Assembly: GCF_001619585.1 (NCBI RefSeq)
Contig: NZ_LQNT01000009.1
Location: forward strand, 1,098,685 to 1,162,684
Direction: 5' to 3'
Length of the DNA: 64,000 nucleotides
Source of the DNA: Bhargavaea cecembensis
Lineage (GTDB): Bacteria; Bacillota; Bacilli; Bacillales_A; Planococcaceae
Below are positions 16,165-24,816 of the stretch, one piece after another. Both the position numbers and the translations under genes were made by a program. The notes under the pieces were generated by a model that saw nothing but the letters and a program-made list of their open reading frames with translations, was not told the origin of the DNA and searched no databases. Every line of letters begins with the position of its first letter. Position 1 is the stretch's first letter.

Positions 16165-16917
16165 TTACCTCGCAGACCATCCGCCATCAACGCTGATAAT
16201 CTGGCCGGTGATATAATCCGATGCGTCCGATGCCAGAAGCACGACAGGACCGGCAAGGTCATCCAGATCGCCAAGGCGCCCGAGCATCGTGTGGCCGACG
16301 AGTTTCCGGGTGCGTTCCTTGTCTTCAAGGAACGCTGCGGTCATCGGTGTCTGGATGTAGCCGGGAGCGATGGCATTGACGTGGATGCCGTGTTCGGCGA
16401 GTTCTTCCGCCCATACGCGCGTCAGCTGGTTGATGCCTCCCTTGCTGGCGGCGTAGCTGGTCTGGTTGGGCCCGCCGATCAGGCCGTACACCGAGGAGAT
16501 ATTGATGATCTTGCCCCGCTTTTGCCGGATCATCTGCCGGGCAGCGGCCTGGCCGGCGAGGAAGATGCCCTTGAGGTTGGTGTCGACCACCCGGTCCCAG
16601 TCTTCCTCTTCCACTTCCACAAGTGGTTTCCGGATATTCATGCCCGCATTGTTGACGAGGATATCCAGGGAGCCGAACTGCTCCACTGCCTGCCCGACTG
16701 CTGATTCGATGCTGGCGCGGTCCGTGACGTCTGATTGGACGGCTTCTGCCCGGATGCCCGCAAACCCGAGCTGTTCCTTCGCGGCAAATAGGGCTTCTTT
16801 TCCCCGTCCCGTGATCACGATGTTGGCGCCCTGTTTGCCTAGCGCTTCGGCCATGGCGAGACCGATCCCCTTGCTGCCGCCGGTGATCAGGGCGGTTTTT
16901 CCGGTCAGGTCGAACAT
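16165..16917 (-). CDS. short-chain dehydrogenase/reductase (SDR)
   Basis: A 250-residue classical SDR. The NAD(P) motif TGGSKGIG is near residue 12, NNAG near 88, Ser in NISSVYG near 138, YxxxK (YAASKGG) near 155, and the C-terminus ends with GQIISVDGGWSAR. The start is the ATG at 16917 behind GGGAGG; the GTG at 16926 overlaps that site. It is the last gene of the leftward operon. In the 4-hydroxy acid pathway model it corresponds to LvaD, which interconverts the 4-keto and 4-hydroxy acyl-CoA; alternatively it is a 3-ketoacyl-CoA reductase. The role is inferred. Confidence 0.88.
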   Translation of the reverse strand: MFDLTGKTALITGGSKGIGLAMAEALGKQGANIVITGRGKEALFAAKEQLGFAGIRAEAVQSDVTDRASIESAVGQAVEQFGSLDILVNNAGMNIRKPLVEVEEEDWDRVVDTNLKGIFLAGQAAARQMIRQKRGKIINISSVYGLIGGPNQTSYAASKGGINQLTRVWAEELAEHGIHVNAIAPGYIQTPMTAAFLEDKERTRKLVGHTMLGRLGDLDDLAGPVVLLASDASDYITGQIISVDGGWSAR

Positions 16918-16935
16918 TCTTTTCACCTCCCGATG

Positions 16936-17808
16936 TTACGTGAGTGATGCCTGCTTTTCTTTGACCGGCTCGTATTCATAGAAGCCGCGACCGCTTTTCC
17001 TGCCGAGGTGGCCGGCGCGGACTTTCTTGCGCAGAACCTGCGGAACGCGGTATTTGGAGTCGCCCGTTTCTTCCAGCAGCGTCTCACAGACGAGCAGGAG
17101 TGTGTCCAGGCCGATCAGGTCGGCGAGTGCGAGCGGGCCGATCGGCTGGCTCGTGCCGAGCTTCATGCCCTTGTCGATGTCTTCTTTTGTCGCAAGTCCC
17201 TCCTGATAGACGAACATCGCTTCATTTAGCATCGGGATCAGGATCCGGTTGACGATGAACAGCGGGGAGTCGACGGTCTGGATCGTCTCTTTCCCGACTG
17301 ATCCGCAGATTTCACGGATCGCCTTCACCGTTTCTTCGGACGTTTCCTCGCCCGTCACGACTTCGACCAGTTTCATGATCGGCGGCGGGTTAAAGAAGTG
17401 GGTGCCGATCACTTTGTCGGGCCGCCCTGTTGAGGCGGCGATCTCGGTCACGCTCAGTCCCGAAGTGTTGGTGGCCAGCAAGGTTTCTTCCGGACAGATG
17501 GCGTCAAGCTTCCGGAACACCTCCAGCTTCACATCCATCTTTTCAGCGACCGCCTCGACGACGAGTTCCCGGTCACGGAGCGTTTCGATATCGAGCGTGA
17601 ACGAAATCCGTGCAAGTGTGTCCGCGATGTCCTGTTCGGTCTTGCCCTGTTTGCCATAGATCCGTTTCAGGCTGTTCTCCATCGTCTGCTTCGCCCGCTC
17701 CAGCGCCTCCCCGGACCGATCGCATAAAATGACCTCATGATCATACTGCGCAAACACCTGTGCAATGCCATTTCCCATTGTGCCTGCTCCAATTACCCCT
17801 ACTTTCAT
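16936..17808 (-). CDS. 3-hydroxyacyl-CoA dehydrogenase (3-hydroxybutyryl-CoA type)
   Basis: A 290-residue protein of the usual Hbd/PaaH length. The Rossmann motif VGVIGAGTMGNGIAQVFA opens the protein, the catalytic His is in GTHFFNPPPIMKLVEV near residue 138, and SPLFIVNRILIPMLNEA near 180 links to the C-terminal helical domain. It oxidises (S)-3-hydroxyacyl-CoA with NAD in beta-oxidation. The start is the ATG at 17808 behind GGGAGG. It lies 4 bases after the crotonase at 17813. Confidence 0.93.
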   Translation of the reverse strand: MKVGVIGAGTMGNGIAQVFAQYDHEVILCDRSGEALERAKQTMENSLKRIYGKQGKTEQDIADTLARISFTLDIETLRDRELVVEAVAEKMDVKLEVFRKLDAICPEETLLATNTSGLSVTEIAASTGRPDKVIGTHFFNPPPIMKLVEVVTGEETSEETVKAIREICGSVGKETIQTVDSPLFIVNRILIPMLNEAMFVYQEGLATKEDIDKGMKLGTSQPIGPLALADLIGLDTLLLVCETLLEETGDSKYRVPQVLRKKVRAGHLGRKSGRGFYEYEPVKEKQASLT

Positions 17809-17812
17809 CCCA

Positions 17813-18580
17813 TTACCTCCCCGTAAATTGTGGCTGCCGTTTCTCCAGAAATGCCGTGGCCCCTTCCCGCATGTCCCCCGAACCGAAGAGGGGGCTGCAG
17901 ATGTCGGTTTCAAGCCGGAGCGCGTCATCCAGCGGAAGCGCCGCACCTTCATCGATCGCCCGCTTGGCCGCGGATACCGCGAGCGGCCCGTTTTTCGTGA
18001 TGGCTTCAGCGATATCCTGGGCTTTGTCCAGGACTTCCCCGTCCGAAATCACTTCGATGATGCCGCGCCGCTGTGCTTCGTCCGCATCCATCATGCGGCC
18101 GGTGAAGATGAGTTCCTTTGCCGTACCGGGTCCGGCAATCCGGGTAAGCCGCTGCGTGCCGCCGTAGCCGGGAACGATGCCGAGCTTTGCTTCCGGCAGG
18201 CCGACTTTCGCTTTGGCTGCCGCCACGCGGATGTCGCAGGCAAGCGCAAGCTCCAGTCCGCCGCCGAGGGCATAGCCGTTGATGGCCGCGATGACCGGAA
18301 TCTCCAGCTGTTCAATCCTGCGGAATATCCCGCTGCCCTTCCCTAGCAGTGCCGGCGCGGTTTCTTCGTCGAGACCGAGAAATTCGCTGATCTCCGCGCC
18401 TGCGACAAATGCCCGCTCTCCGTCTCCCGTGATGATCAGTGCCCGGACCGTTTTGTCCTCCGCGATTTTGGTGATGGCTTCGTCCAATTCCTTGAGCACG
18501 TCCGCGTTCAGGGTGTTCATCGGGGGATTGCTGATGGTGAGGATAAGAATGCTGCCGTCCTGCTCAATTTGTACCGTCAT
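17813..18580 (-). CDS. enoyl-CoA hydratase
   Basis: A 255-residue crotonase with both catalytic Glu residues in place (GGGLELALACDIR near 108 and LPEAKLGIVPGYGGTQRL near 130), and the oxyanion-hole segments FVAGAEISE and NGYALGGG. It hydrates trans-2-enoyl-CoA to 3-hydroxyacyl-CoA. Its start codon overlaps the stop of the next upstream crotonase, showing translational coupling inside the operon. Confidence 0.93.
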   Translation of the reverse strand: MTVQIEQDGSILILTISNPPMNTLNADVLKELDEAITKIAEDKTVRALIITGDGERAFVAGAEISEFLGLDEETAPALLGKGSGIFRRIEQLEIPVIAAINGYALGGGLELALACDIRVAAAKAKVGLPEAKLGIVPGYGGTQRLTRIAGPGTAKELIFTGRMMDADEAQRRGIIEVISDGEVLDKAQDIAEAITKNGPLAVSAAKRAIDEGAALPLDDALRLETDICSPLFGSGDMREGATAFLEKRQPQFTGR

Positions 18581-19407
18581 ACGCCTGCTCCTTTCTTTTC
18601 CGTGAAGAAGTCCGGTAGCTCACCTGCCCTCATCGGGAACTCTGCCGGCCGCTTTTCTTTGAATGATGCAATCCCTTCTTTTACATCCTGGGAGTCCGAG
18701 ATCCAATGAAGGAATTTCGATTCGGCCAAATGGGATTCTTCCGGGTGATCGCTTCCGAGCATGGAATAAAACAGTTGCCTCGAAAATGCTCTCGATACCG
18801 GCGAAGTGTTTCCGATCATCTCCTCCGCCAACTGCACGGCTCTCGCATATGGATCGTCGTCAATGTACTGGAATAGCCCGCTGTCTTTTTCCGCATCCGC
18901 CCGGAAAATCCGGCCGGTGTAGACCCATTCAAGCGCCTTTGCATGGCCGACGATCCGCGGAAGGAAATAGCCGCTGGCCGCTTCCGGCCCGATGCCGCGC
19001 TGGCCGAAGATGAATCCGACTTTGGCGGCGGGTGCCGCGATCCGGATGTCCATCGGCAGCGTCATCGTGATGCCGATCCCGACAGCGGCACCGTTGATTG
19101 CGGCGATGACCGGCTTGTTGAGCCGGTAAACTGCCAGGCTGACACGGCCGCCGGTGTCCCGGAAATCGTCGAAGGACTCGGTCGATGTGAACACGTCATC
19201 CCCTTGCGAAAGGTCCATCCCCGCGCAAAAGGCGCGCCCCTTGCCGGTCACGATGATCACCTGGACATCGTCATCCTCGCCCGCTTTCGTGTAGGCATCG
19301 ATCAGTTCTTCCATCATCGTCTCGGAGAATGTGTTCATTGCTTCAGGACGGTCGAGGAAAATCGTTTGGATGCCGCCGTTCGTCTCTACGGAAATCGTTT
19401 CATACAA
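18577..19407 (-). CDS. enoyl-CoA hydratase/isomerase family protein, altered active site
   Basis: A 276-residue crotonase-fold protein. The first catalytic Glu of true hydratases is replaced (GAAVGIGITMTLPMDIRIA where the hydratase has GGGxELA), while GQRGIGPEAASGYFLPR keeps an acidic residue at the second site. Such patterns occur in isomerases and in CoA-dependent hydrolases or lyases rather than 2-enoyl hydratases. It probably shifts a double bond or handles the branched or gamma-substituted intermediate, but this is inference. It overlaps the next genes on both sides (8 bases and ATGA). Confidence 0.85.
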   Translation of the reverse strand: MYETISVETNGGIQTIFLDRPEAMNTFSETMMEELIDAYTKAGEDDDVQVIIVTGKGRAFCAGMDLSQGDDVFTSTESFDDFRDTGGRVSLAVYRLNKPVIAAINGAAVGIGITMTLPMDIRIAAPAAKVGFIFGQRGIGPEAASGYFLPRIVGHAKALEWVYTGRIFRADAEKDSGLFQYIDDDPYARAVQLAEEMIGNTSPVSRAFSRQLFYSMLGSDHPEESHLAESKFLHWISDSQDVKEGIASFKEKRPAEFPMRAGELPDFFTEKKGAGV

Positions 19408-20299
19408 GCTGGGTCACTCCCTTAAGCGCTTCTTCGTATTCCTGTTTAAGCTGTCCGATTACATCCGCCATCGTCTGGATTTCCTTGACGGCTGTTACGC
19501 CGTGGCCGGCCGACCAGATGTCCCGCCATGCTTTGGCGTCGGTCATATGGGAAAGATCCACATCTTCCCTCGGTTTCAGCGAAGCCGGGTCGATGTTGTT
19601 TTTCAGCAGACTCGGTATCAGGTAATTTGCGTGGACGCCGCTGAAGGAATCGGTATAGATGATGTCCTCGGGCCCTGAGCCGACAAGCATTTCCTTGTAT
19701 TCCCGGGGGGCGCTGCTTTCTGCGGTCGCGATGAATCTCGTGCCCATGTAGGCATAGTCGGCGCCCATCGTCTGCGCAGCAAGGACGTCCCGGCCGCTTG
19801 AAATGGCACCGGCCAGAATGATCGTGCCGTCCCAGAATTCCCGGACCGCCTGTGTGAAAGCGAACGGGTTCAGCTGCCCGGCGTGTCCTCCCGCTCCGGC
19901 GCAGACGAGGATCAGTCCGTCCACGGCGGCTTCCGCGGATTTGCGTGCATGCTTCAGTGTCGCGACATCCGCGAACACTTTACCGCCATAGGTTTTCACG
20001 GTTTCGACAACCCGGCCCGGGTGTCCGAGCGAAGCAATCACGATCGGCGGCTCGTATTCCCTGATCAGTTCCAGGTCCTCTTCAAACCGCTTGTTGGTCT
20101 TATGGGAAATGTAATTCACCGCCCACGGCTCGCCGTGTATCAGTTCAGAGCTGATTTCCTTCAGCCATTCCTCGCACGTTTCCCGGGTGCGCGCATTCAG
20201 CAACGGCACGGAACCGATCAGCCCGTTCCGGGAGGCCTCTACGACCATCGCGGGAGTCGAGACGAGAAACATCGGCGATACGATCACCGGCAGATTCAT
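19400..20299 (-). CDS. nitronate monooxygenase family flavoprotein
   Basis: A 299-residue FMN-dependent TIM-barrel protein of the NMO/2-nitropropane dioxygenase family. PVIVSPMFLVSTPAM opens it, CAGAGGHAGQLNPFAF near residue 132 holds the catalytic His and the FMN phosphate loop, and GADYAYMGTRFIAT near 178 completes the site. Family members oxidise alkyl nitronates, but relatives in catabolic operons may act on unsaturated or keto acyl compounds; the substrate here is not evident. The gene overlaps both neighbours. Confidence 0.88.
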   Translation of the reverse strand: MNLPVIVSPMFLVSTPAMVVEASRNGLIGSVPLLNARTRETCEEWLKEISSELIHGEPWAVNYISHKTNKRFEEDLELIREYEPPIVIASLGHPGRVVETVKTYGGKVFADVATLKHARKSAEAAVDGLILVCAGAGGHAGQLNPFAFTQAVREFWDGTIILAGAISSGRDVLAAQTMGADYAYMGTRFIATAESSAPREYKEMLVGSGPEDIIYTDSFSGVHANYLIPSLLKNNIDPASLKPREDVDLSHMTDAKAWRDIWSAGHGVTAVKEIQTMADVIGQLKQEYEEALKGVTQLV

Positions 20300-20661
20300 G
20301 GGTTGCCTCCTTTGTGTCCGAATTCAAGTGCCACTTTCACCGTGCCGTCCGGGCCGGTCAGACTGCCGGTCCCTTCCCCGTCCGATGAAACCTCCAGTTC
20401 CAGCAGAAGTTGCTCATCCGGGTAGACAATATCCTTGAACTTGGCGGACAGCCGCTCCGGCTTCTGTCCGAGCGTTTCCGTAATCCGTGACCAGCAGATG
20501 CCCATCATGAGCAGGCCATGGACGATTTGGTCGCGGTAGCCCTCTTTTTTCGCTGCTTCAGGGTCCATATGTAACGGATTGAGATCACCGCTTGCATGGC
20601 CATATTCCTCAATCTGCCGGGAAGTGACGGTGACCGGGATCATCAGCTGCTGCATGGTCAT
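20296..20661 (-). CDS. MaoC-like acyl-CoA dehydratase subunit (hydratase 2 motif)
   Basis: A 121-residue hot-dog protein with the hydratase-2 motif around YGHASGDLNPLHMDPEAA (Asp and His in the D-x-N-P-x-H pattern) and IVHGLLMMG. It probably forms a heteromer with the FAS1-like dehydratase encoded just upstream, as in MaoC two-subunit (R)-specific hydratases. The start is the ATG at 20661, which overlaps the stop of the partner in ATGA. Confidence 0.88.
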   Translation of the reverse strand: MTMQQLMIPVTVTSRQIEEYGHASGDLNPLHMDPEAAKKEGYRDQIVHGLLMMGICWSRITETLGQKPERLSAKFKDIVYPDEQLLLELEVSSDGEGTGSLTGPDGTVKVALEFGHKGGNP

Positions 20662-21050
20662 TCCAAATCGCCCCCTTCCCTGCAAAAGTACGTCATATTG
20701 GCGCGGGCAATCTCATCTTTGTCCGAATAAATCCGCGTTTCCACCTTTAAAATCCGCCACTTCTTTTTCTGCTCGTCCCCAGCCACCCGGGAGGTCATGC
20801 GAAGGGTCTCTCCTTCTTCCGGCTCCCGGAGCGTTTCAAACTGCTGTTCCACATGGAGAACATGCGCTTCCCCCAGCCCCAGTTCTTCCAGGAAGGTATA
20901 CAGATTCCGCTCTCCCCTGTAGAAGGCGGCTGAGTAGATGGTCGGCGGCAGACCGGGACCACTGTATCCGACGCTTTCGGAAAAGGTCCGGACCAACTCC
21001 GGCTCCAGGACAATCGGTGTGTAGTTGAATTCAATTCCGATTGCGGTCAT
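20658..21050 (-). CDS. MaoC N-terminal/FAS1-like dehydratase subunit
   Basis: A 130-residue hot-dog protein lacking the D-x-N-P-x-H motif, with IGIEFNYTPIVLEPELVRTF and HVEQQFETLREPEEGE typical of the N-terminal half of MaoC-type hydratases. It would complete the substrate site of the catalytic subunit encoded next. Both ends overlap neighbours in ATGA arrangements. Confidence 0.85.
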   Translation of the reverse strand: MTAIGIEFNYTPIVLEPELVRTFSESVGYSGPGLPPTIYSAAFYRGERNLYTFLEELGLGEAHVLHVEQQFETLREPEEGETLRMTSRVAGDEQKKKWRILKVETRIYSDKDEIARANMTYFCREGGDLE

Positions 21051-22078
21051 AGCAGTTTCCCTACCCTGGCATCATGGCCCATCTCGATCAGATTCCGGAC
21101 AGCCCCGTTCAGTGTGCCGAACCGCTCGTCTTCCACCGTGCCGTCCGCCCATCGCTTGTAGATCTGCTGGAGGATGACCGCAAGCTTGTAGAAGCCGAAC
21201 GACAGGTAGAAGTCGATGTGGGTCATGTCCCGGCCGCTCACCCGCGCGTATTCTTCCGTGAATTCCCTTCTGGAATAGAATCCCGGCAGGCTCGAGACGG
21301 CGTTGATGCCCATGTCCCGGTCCCGTGCACTTCCCCAGTACGCAAGCGCCGAACCGACGTCGCTGAGCGGATCGCCTATCGTGGCTAGCTCCCAGTCGAG
21401 GACGCCCGTCGTCTTCGACGGATCATCCGTATCGATGACGATGTTGTTCAGCTTAAAGTCGTTGTGGACGATCGTCGTCTCCGGATTGAGCGGGACGGAC
21501 TGTTTGAGCCATTCCTCCAGTTCCCCGATGCCGCGGATGTCTTCGGTCTTTGCGGCGTCATACCGCCGGATCCAGCCGTTCACCTGCCGCTCCATGAACC
21601 CATCCGGCTTGCCCATCTTCTCGAGGCCTGCCTTTTTGTAGTCCACGTTCTGCAGCTCGATCAGTGTGCCGATCAGGTTGCGCGACAGCTTGGGGCCTAC
21701 CGTTTCGGAGCTGCCCCAACGCTCCGGGAAGGTTTCGTCGACGACGACGCCTTCCTTTTTCTCCATCACGTAAAAATGTTTGTCCATGATCGCTTCGTCT
21801 TCATGGAGCAGGTAAGGCCTTGGCGCATAATGGAACAACGGATTGATCTTCTCGAGCAGCGTAAATTCCCGCTCCATGTCATGGGCGCGAGGCGGCAGCG
21901 GCCCGCCCGGCGGACGGCGCAAGACGCCTTCCCAGTTTCCCACTTTCAGGAGATAGGTCATGTTGGAATAGCCCTCGGAGAACTTCTCGTAGCGGAGCGG
22001 CTCGGGAGGGAGGTCAATCTTGTCCCGCAACAGCTGCTCCAGCGGTTCCCAGTTGATGTAGAATGTTTGAACGGTCAT
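21047..22078 (-). CDS. ACAD10/11-type phosphotransferase (APH-fold kinase)
   Basis: A 343-residue aminoglycoside-phosphotransferase-fold kinase resembling the N-terminal kinase part of ACAD10/ACAD11. The nucleotide loop is FSEGYSNMTYLLKV near residue 33, the catalytic loop is IVHNDFKLNN near 210 and the metal-binding Asp is in GVLDWELATIGDPLSD near 228. In mammals (ACAD10/11) and Pseudomonas (LvaA) such kinases phosphorylate the 4-hydroxyl of 4-hydroxyacyl-CoA. The operon also encodes a matching ACAD, CoA ligase and SDR, so the same role is inferred here. No separate LvaB-like small partner is seen. Confidence 0.85.
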   Translation of the reverse strand: MTVQTFYINWEPLEQLLRDKIDLPPEPLRYEKFSEGYSNMTYLLKVGNWEGVLRRPPGGPLPPRAHDMEREFTLLEKINPLFHYAPRPYLLHEDEAIMDKHFYVMEKKEGVVVDETFPERWGSSETVGPKLSRNLIGTLIELQNVDYKKAGLEKMGKPDGFMERQVNGWIRRYDAAKTEDIRGIGELEEWLKQSVPLNPETTIVHNDFKLNNIVIDTDDPSKTTGVLDWELATIGDPLSDVGSALAYWGSARDRDMGINAVSSLPGFYSRREFTEEYARVSGRDMTHIDFYLSFGFYKLAVILQQIYKRWADGTVEDERFGTLNGAVRNLIEMGHDARVGKLL

Positions 22079-22830
22079 GGAAACACCCCTTTTCGTAATT
22101 TCACGATCCCTCTTTCCTCTGCCGAATACCGAGCGACAACCGGCACTTGGTCTTTGTGTTGGATCACGTATTCTGCGGCATCGGGAAACCCTTTTGCCTC
22201 AAGGAGATGGAAAGTCTCAACATCCAGGAGATCCCGGTGATCTGCGTTCGCCGACTCCGCGTAAAGGCGATGGGCGATCACGGCCGCATCCGACAGCTGG
22301 AACTCATCCAGCTTCAGCAGCTCATCGACCAGATGCCCCCCGCCGACCATGTCTTCTACAGAAAGCCGGCCGGCATTGCCCGCGGCGACGATGACGATCG
22401 AGTCGCTTTCCGTCTCTTCGGTGATATAGGCGGCGAGCGAGCGCCCGTTCAGCAGCGACCCGATCAGCAGTTCTCTTGCCCCTTTCGCCTTCTCGAGTGC
22501 CCTCGTGCCGTTTGTCGAACAGAACACCGCCCGTTCGCCGCGATCGGCAGGATCGATCTGCTGAGGATCCGGATAAAGAAAGTCCTCGATCGGATCTCCT
22601 TCAGACTCTCCGATCATGACGGCAGGCGTTTGGGCGGAAGCACGGAATGCCCGTGCCGCCGCCTCATTTTCCACCGCCGTGACCGGCCCATAATTCTTTT
22701 CGAGCAAAAACAGGATCGTGGAAGTGGCCAGGAAAACGTCATAGACCACCGCCACACAATCCTTGAGTTTCTCCGGATCAATGGATTCCTTTAGCGGAAC
22801 CACGTGGATTTTTCTCATGGAATTCCTCAT
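22075..22830 (-). CDS. comB: ComB-like 2-phosphosulfolactate phosphatase family protein
   Basis: A 251-residue member of the ComB phosphatase family: AVVYDVFLATSTI near residue 27, GESEGDPIEDF near 92 and FCSTNGTRALEKA near 124 are its signatures. ComB hydrolyses 2-phospho-3-sulfolactate in coenzyme M or sulfolactate formation in other organisms. No other sulfolactate gene is present, so the protein may have been recruited as a phosphatase for another phosphorylated acid. The ATG at 22830 overlaps the DctQ stop; ATG 22818 is an alternative start. Confidence 0.8.
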   Translation of the reverse strand: MRNSMRKIHVVPLKESIDPEKLKDCVAVVYDVFLATSTILFLLEKNYGPVTAVENEAAARAFRASAQTPAVMIGESEGDPIEDFLYPDPQQIDPADRGERAVFCSTNGTRALEKAKGARELLIGSLLNGRSLAAYITEETESDSIVIVAAGNAGRLSVEDMVGGGHLVDELLKLDEFQLSDAAVIAHRLYAESANADHRDLLDVETFHLLEAKGFPDAAEYVIQHKDQVPVVARYSAEERGIVKLRKGVFP

Positions 22831-23390
22831 TTCACGGCCTGATTGATGATCTGCTCTTCTTCGGACGGATTGTACTCCACGACGAAGGTCGGATCTTTCT
22901 CGACCAGGTTTTTAATAAACAGGAAGATGTTTTCGACAACGATCAGTGCAAATGCAACCGGTATCGTGAAGAACACCGGCCAGAGCTGGTACAGCGTGCC
23001 GGCTGCCGGGAAGGACGTGTTCCGCTCCATCCCATCCATCGCGTAGCCCCAGCTGAACTGGACGACCAGGATAAGGATAAAAATTTCAATCGCGACGAGC
23101 AGCAGGATCAGGATCCGCTTTACCGGGGGAGAAAACTTCGCAAACAGCAGCTCCATCTTCGGGAGCACGCCGGACGCATACACGTAGGCCAGCCCCGGGA
23201 ACACGACAAGCGGCATCATATAGTTCTGGATGATCTCGAACCCGCCCCTTATCGAGCTGGAGAACACGTTCCGCATCACGACGTCGTAGGTAATGAAGAA
23301 CATCATGATCAGCGCGACAACCGCACTGATGACGAGACCGATTTTCTTCAGGACACCGAAGTAACCGTAAAGTTTATAGAATGTCGTCAT
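22827..23390 (-). CDS. TRAP transporter small permease subunit
   Basis: A 187-residue DctQ-type protein with four transmembrane helices and the family phrase DVVMRNVFSSSIRGGFEI near residue 37. It partners with the large permease and binding protein encoded next. The ATG at 23390 sits 5 bases after the large-permease stop and has AAAGGGG upstream. It belongs to the TRAP transporter of the acid-catabolism operon. Confidence 0.9.
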   Translation of the reverse strand: MTTFYKLYGYFGVLKKIGLVISAVVALIMMFFITYDVVMRNVFSSSIRGGFEIIQNYMMPLVVFPGLAYVYASGVLPKMELLFAKFSPPVKRILILLLVAIEIFILILVVQFSWGYAMDGMERNTSFPAAGTLYQLWPVFFTIPVAFALIVVENIFLFIKNLVEKDPTFVVEYNPSEEEQIINQAVK

Positions 23391-23395
23391 TCCGT

Positions 23396-24748
23396 TCACC
23401 CCTTTCCGCTGCTGACCGAAGGCAGCCATGTCGCCAGTTCAGGGAATGCGATCATCAGACCGCAGACGACGATCATCGAAAATACCGCAAACCCCATACC
23501 GATTTTGAAGATCGAACCCGAACTGATACCTGTCACGCCCGACACCGCATACACGCTCAGCCCTACAGGCGGCGTGATGAGGCCGATTGTGCAGATGACC
23601 GAGATGAAAACCCCGAACCAGAGCACGTCGACCTGGAGCGCCGTGATGATCGGCAGGAACACCGGGATGGTCATGAGGATGACCGCCGCCCCTTCAATAA
23701 ACATGAACATGATGAAGAGGATTGCGGAAATCAGAAGCAGGACAAGTGCCGGCGAATCCATGACCGGCTCCAGCAGGTTGATCAGCTTTCTCGGAAGCAG
23801 CGAGAGCGACACAAACCGGCCGAAAATCTGGGCACCGATCATGATGAGCATAACCATTCCCGTCAACTTGATGGTCTCCGTGAGTGAGGCCTTGAAGAAG
23901 CTCAGGTTGACCTTGCCTAGGAGAAGTGCGGTAAGCAGGCCGACGACCGACCCGACTGCTCCGGCTTCCGTCGGCGTGAAGATTCCGGAGTAGATGCCTC
24001 CGAAAATGGTGGCGACGATGACAACGCCCATGAGGACGGAGACGGCCAGCCTTGAGACCGGAACTTTTTCCTCCTGTGCTTCAGCTTCGGCGGCGGCTGC
24101 GATTTCAGCCTGAACTTCTGCAGCAGCCGGGGACCGCTTCGCCTCTCTCCGGTAATAGAACAGCATCGCAATGATGAATGTCACCATGACGAGTACGCCC
24201 GGGATGAAAGCACCGATGAACAGCGCGCCGACCGGAGTTTCCGTCGCCACTCCGTAAAGGATCAGGATGATGCTCGGCGGAATGATGCCGGACAGCGAGC
24301 CGCCTGCGGATGCGATGGCGCCTGCAAGCGGTCCGCTGTAACCGTGCTTCCTCAGTTCAGGAACCGCGACCTGTCCCAGCGATGCGGCCGTCGCCGTTCC
24401 GGAACCGGATACCGCCCCGAGCATCCCCCCGATGATCAGCGTGAGTGTGCCAAGAAGGCTGCGCCGCCCGCGGGATAATTTATGGACAATGTAGAAAATG
24501 TCCTGTACTAACCCTGAGTGCAGGATAAACTGCGCCATCAGGACAAACAGCGGGATGGTCGTGAGCGTATAGCTCGCCACCCGGTTGAACGGTTCATTCC
24601 CAAGCAGGCCCGGCAGGATCGAGAAGCCTTCGAGCAAAATCAGGCCGATGATGCCGCTTGCCAGCAGCACGGCATGGATATACATCCCCATCAGAAGGAA
24701 CACGATCATCATGAAGATGATGATTCCGACTACCAAATAGCTGTCCAT
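23396..24748 (-). CDS. TRAP transporter large permease subunit
   Basis: A 450-residue DctM-type permease with about 12 hydrophobic segments. SGSGTATAASLGQVAVPELRK near 118 (shown in part as SGSGTATAASLGQ) and GSGLSGIIPPS-like GGSLSGIIPPSIILILYG near 150 are typical. A poorly conserved Ala/Glu-rich loop lies near residue 205. It translocates an organic acid with sodium; the substrate is set by the binding protein at 24817. Confidence 0.92.
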   Translation of the reverse strand: MDSYLVVGIIIFMMIVFLLMGMYIHAVLLASGIIGLILLEGFSILPGLLGNEPFNRVASYTLTTIPLFVLMAQFILHSGLVQDIFYIVHKLSRGRRSLLGTLTLIIGGMLGAVSGSGTATAASLGQVAVPELRKHGYSGPLAGAIASAGGSLSGIIPPSIILILYGVATETPVGALFIGAFIPGVLVMVTFIIAMLFYYRREAKRSPAAAEVQAEIAAAAEAEAQEEKVPVSRLAVSVLMGVVIVATIFGGIYSGIFTPTEAGAVGSVVGLLTALLLGKVNLSFFKASLTETIKLTGMVMLIMIGAQIFGRFVSLSLLPRKLINLLEPVMDSPALVLLLISAILFIMFMFIEGAAVILMTIPVFLPIITALQVDVLWFGVFISVICTIGLITPPVGLSVYAVSGVTGISSGSIFKIGMGFAVFSMIVVCGLMIAFPELATWLPSVSSGKG

Positions 24749-24774
24749 CTTGTTTCACCCCCATTTAAGTTGAG

Positions 24775-24808
24775 AAAAGGCGATAATGCAGGATTATCGC
24801 CTTTTCAT
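24775..24808 (-). terminator. intercistronic hairpin between dctP and dctM
   Basis: AAAAGGCGATAA pairs perfectly with TTATCGCCTTTT. On the minus strand only TTTT follows, so partial termination or mRNA stabilisation is likely, leaving more binding protein than permease. Confidence 0.65.
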
Positions 24809-24816
24809 TTTTTCTA

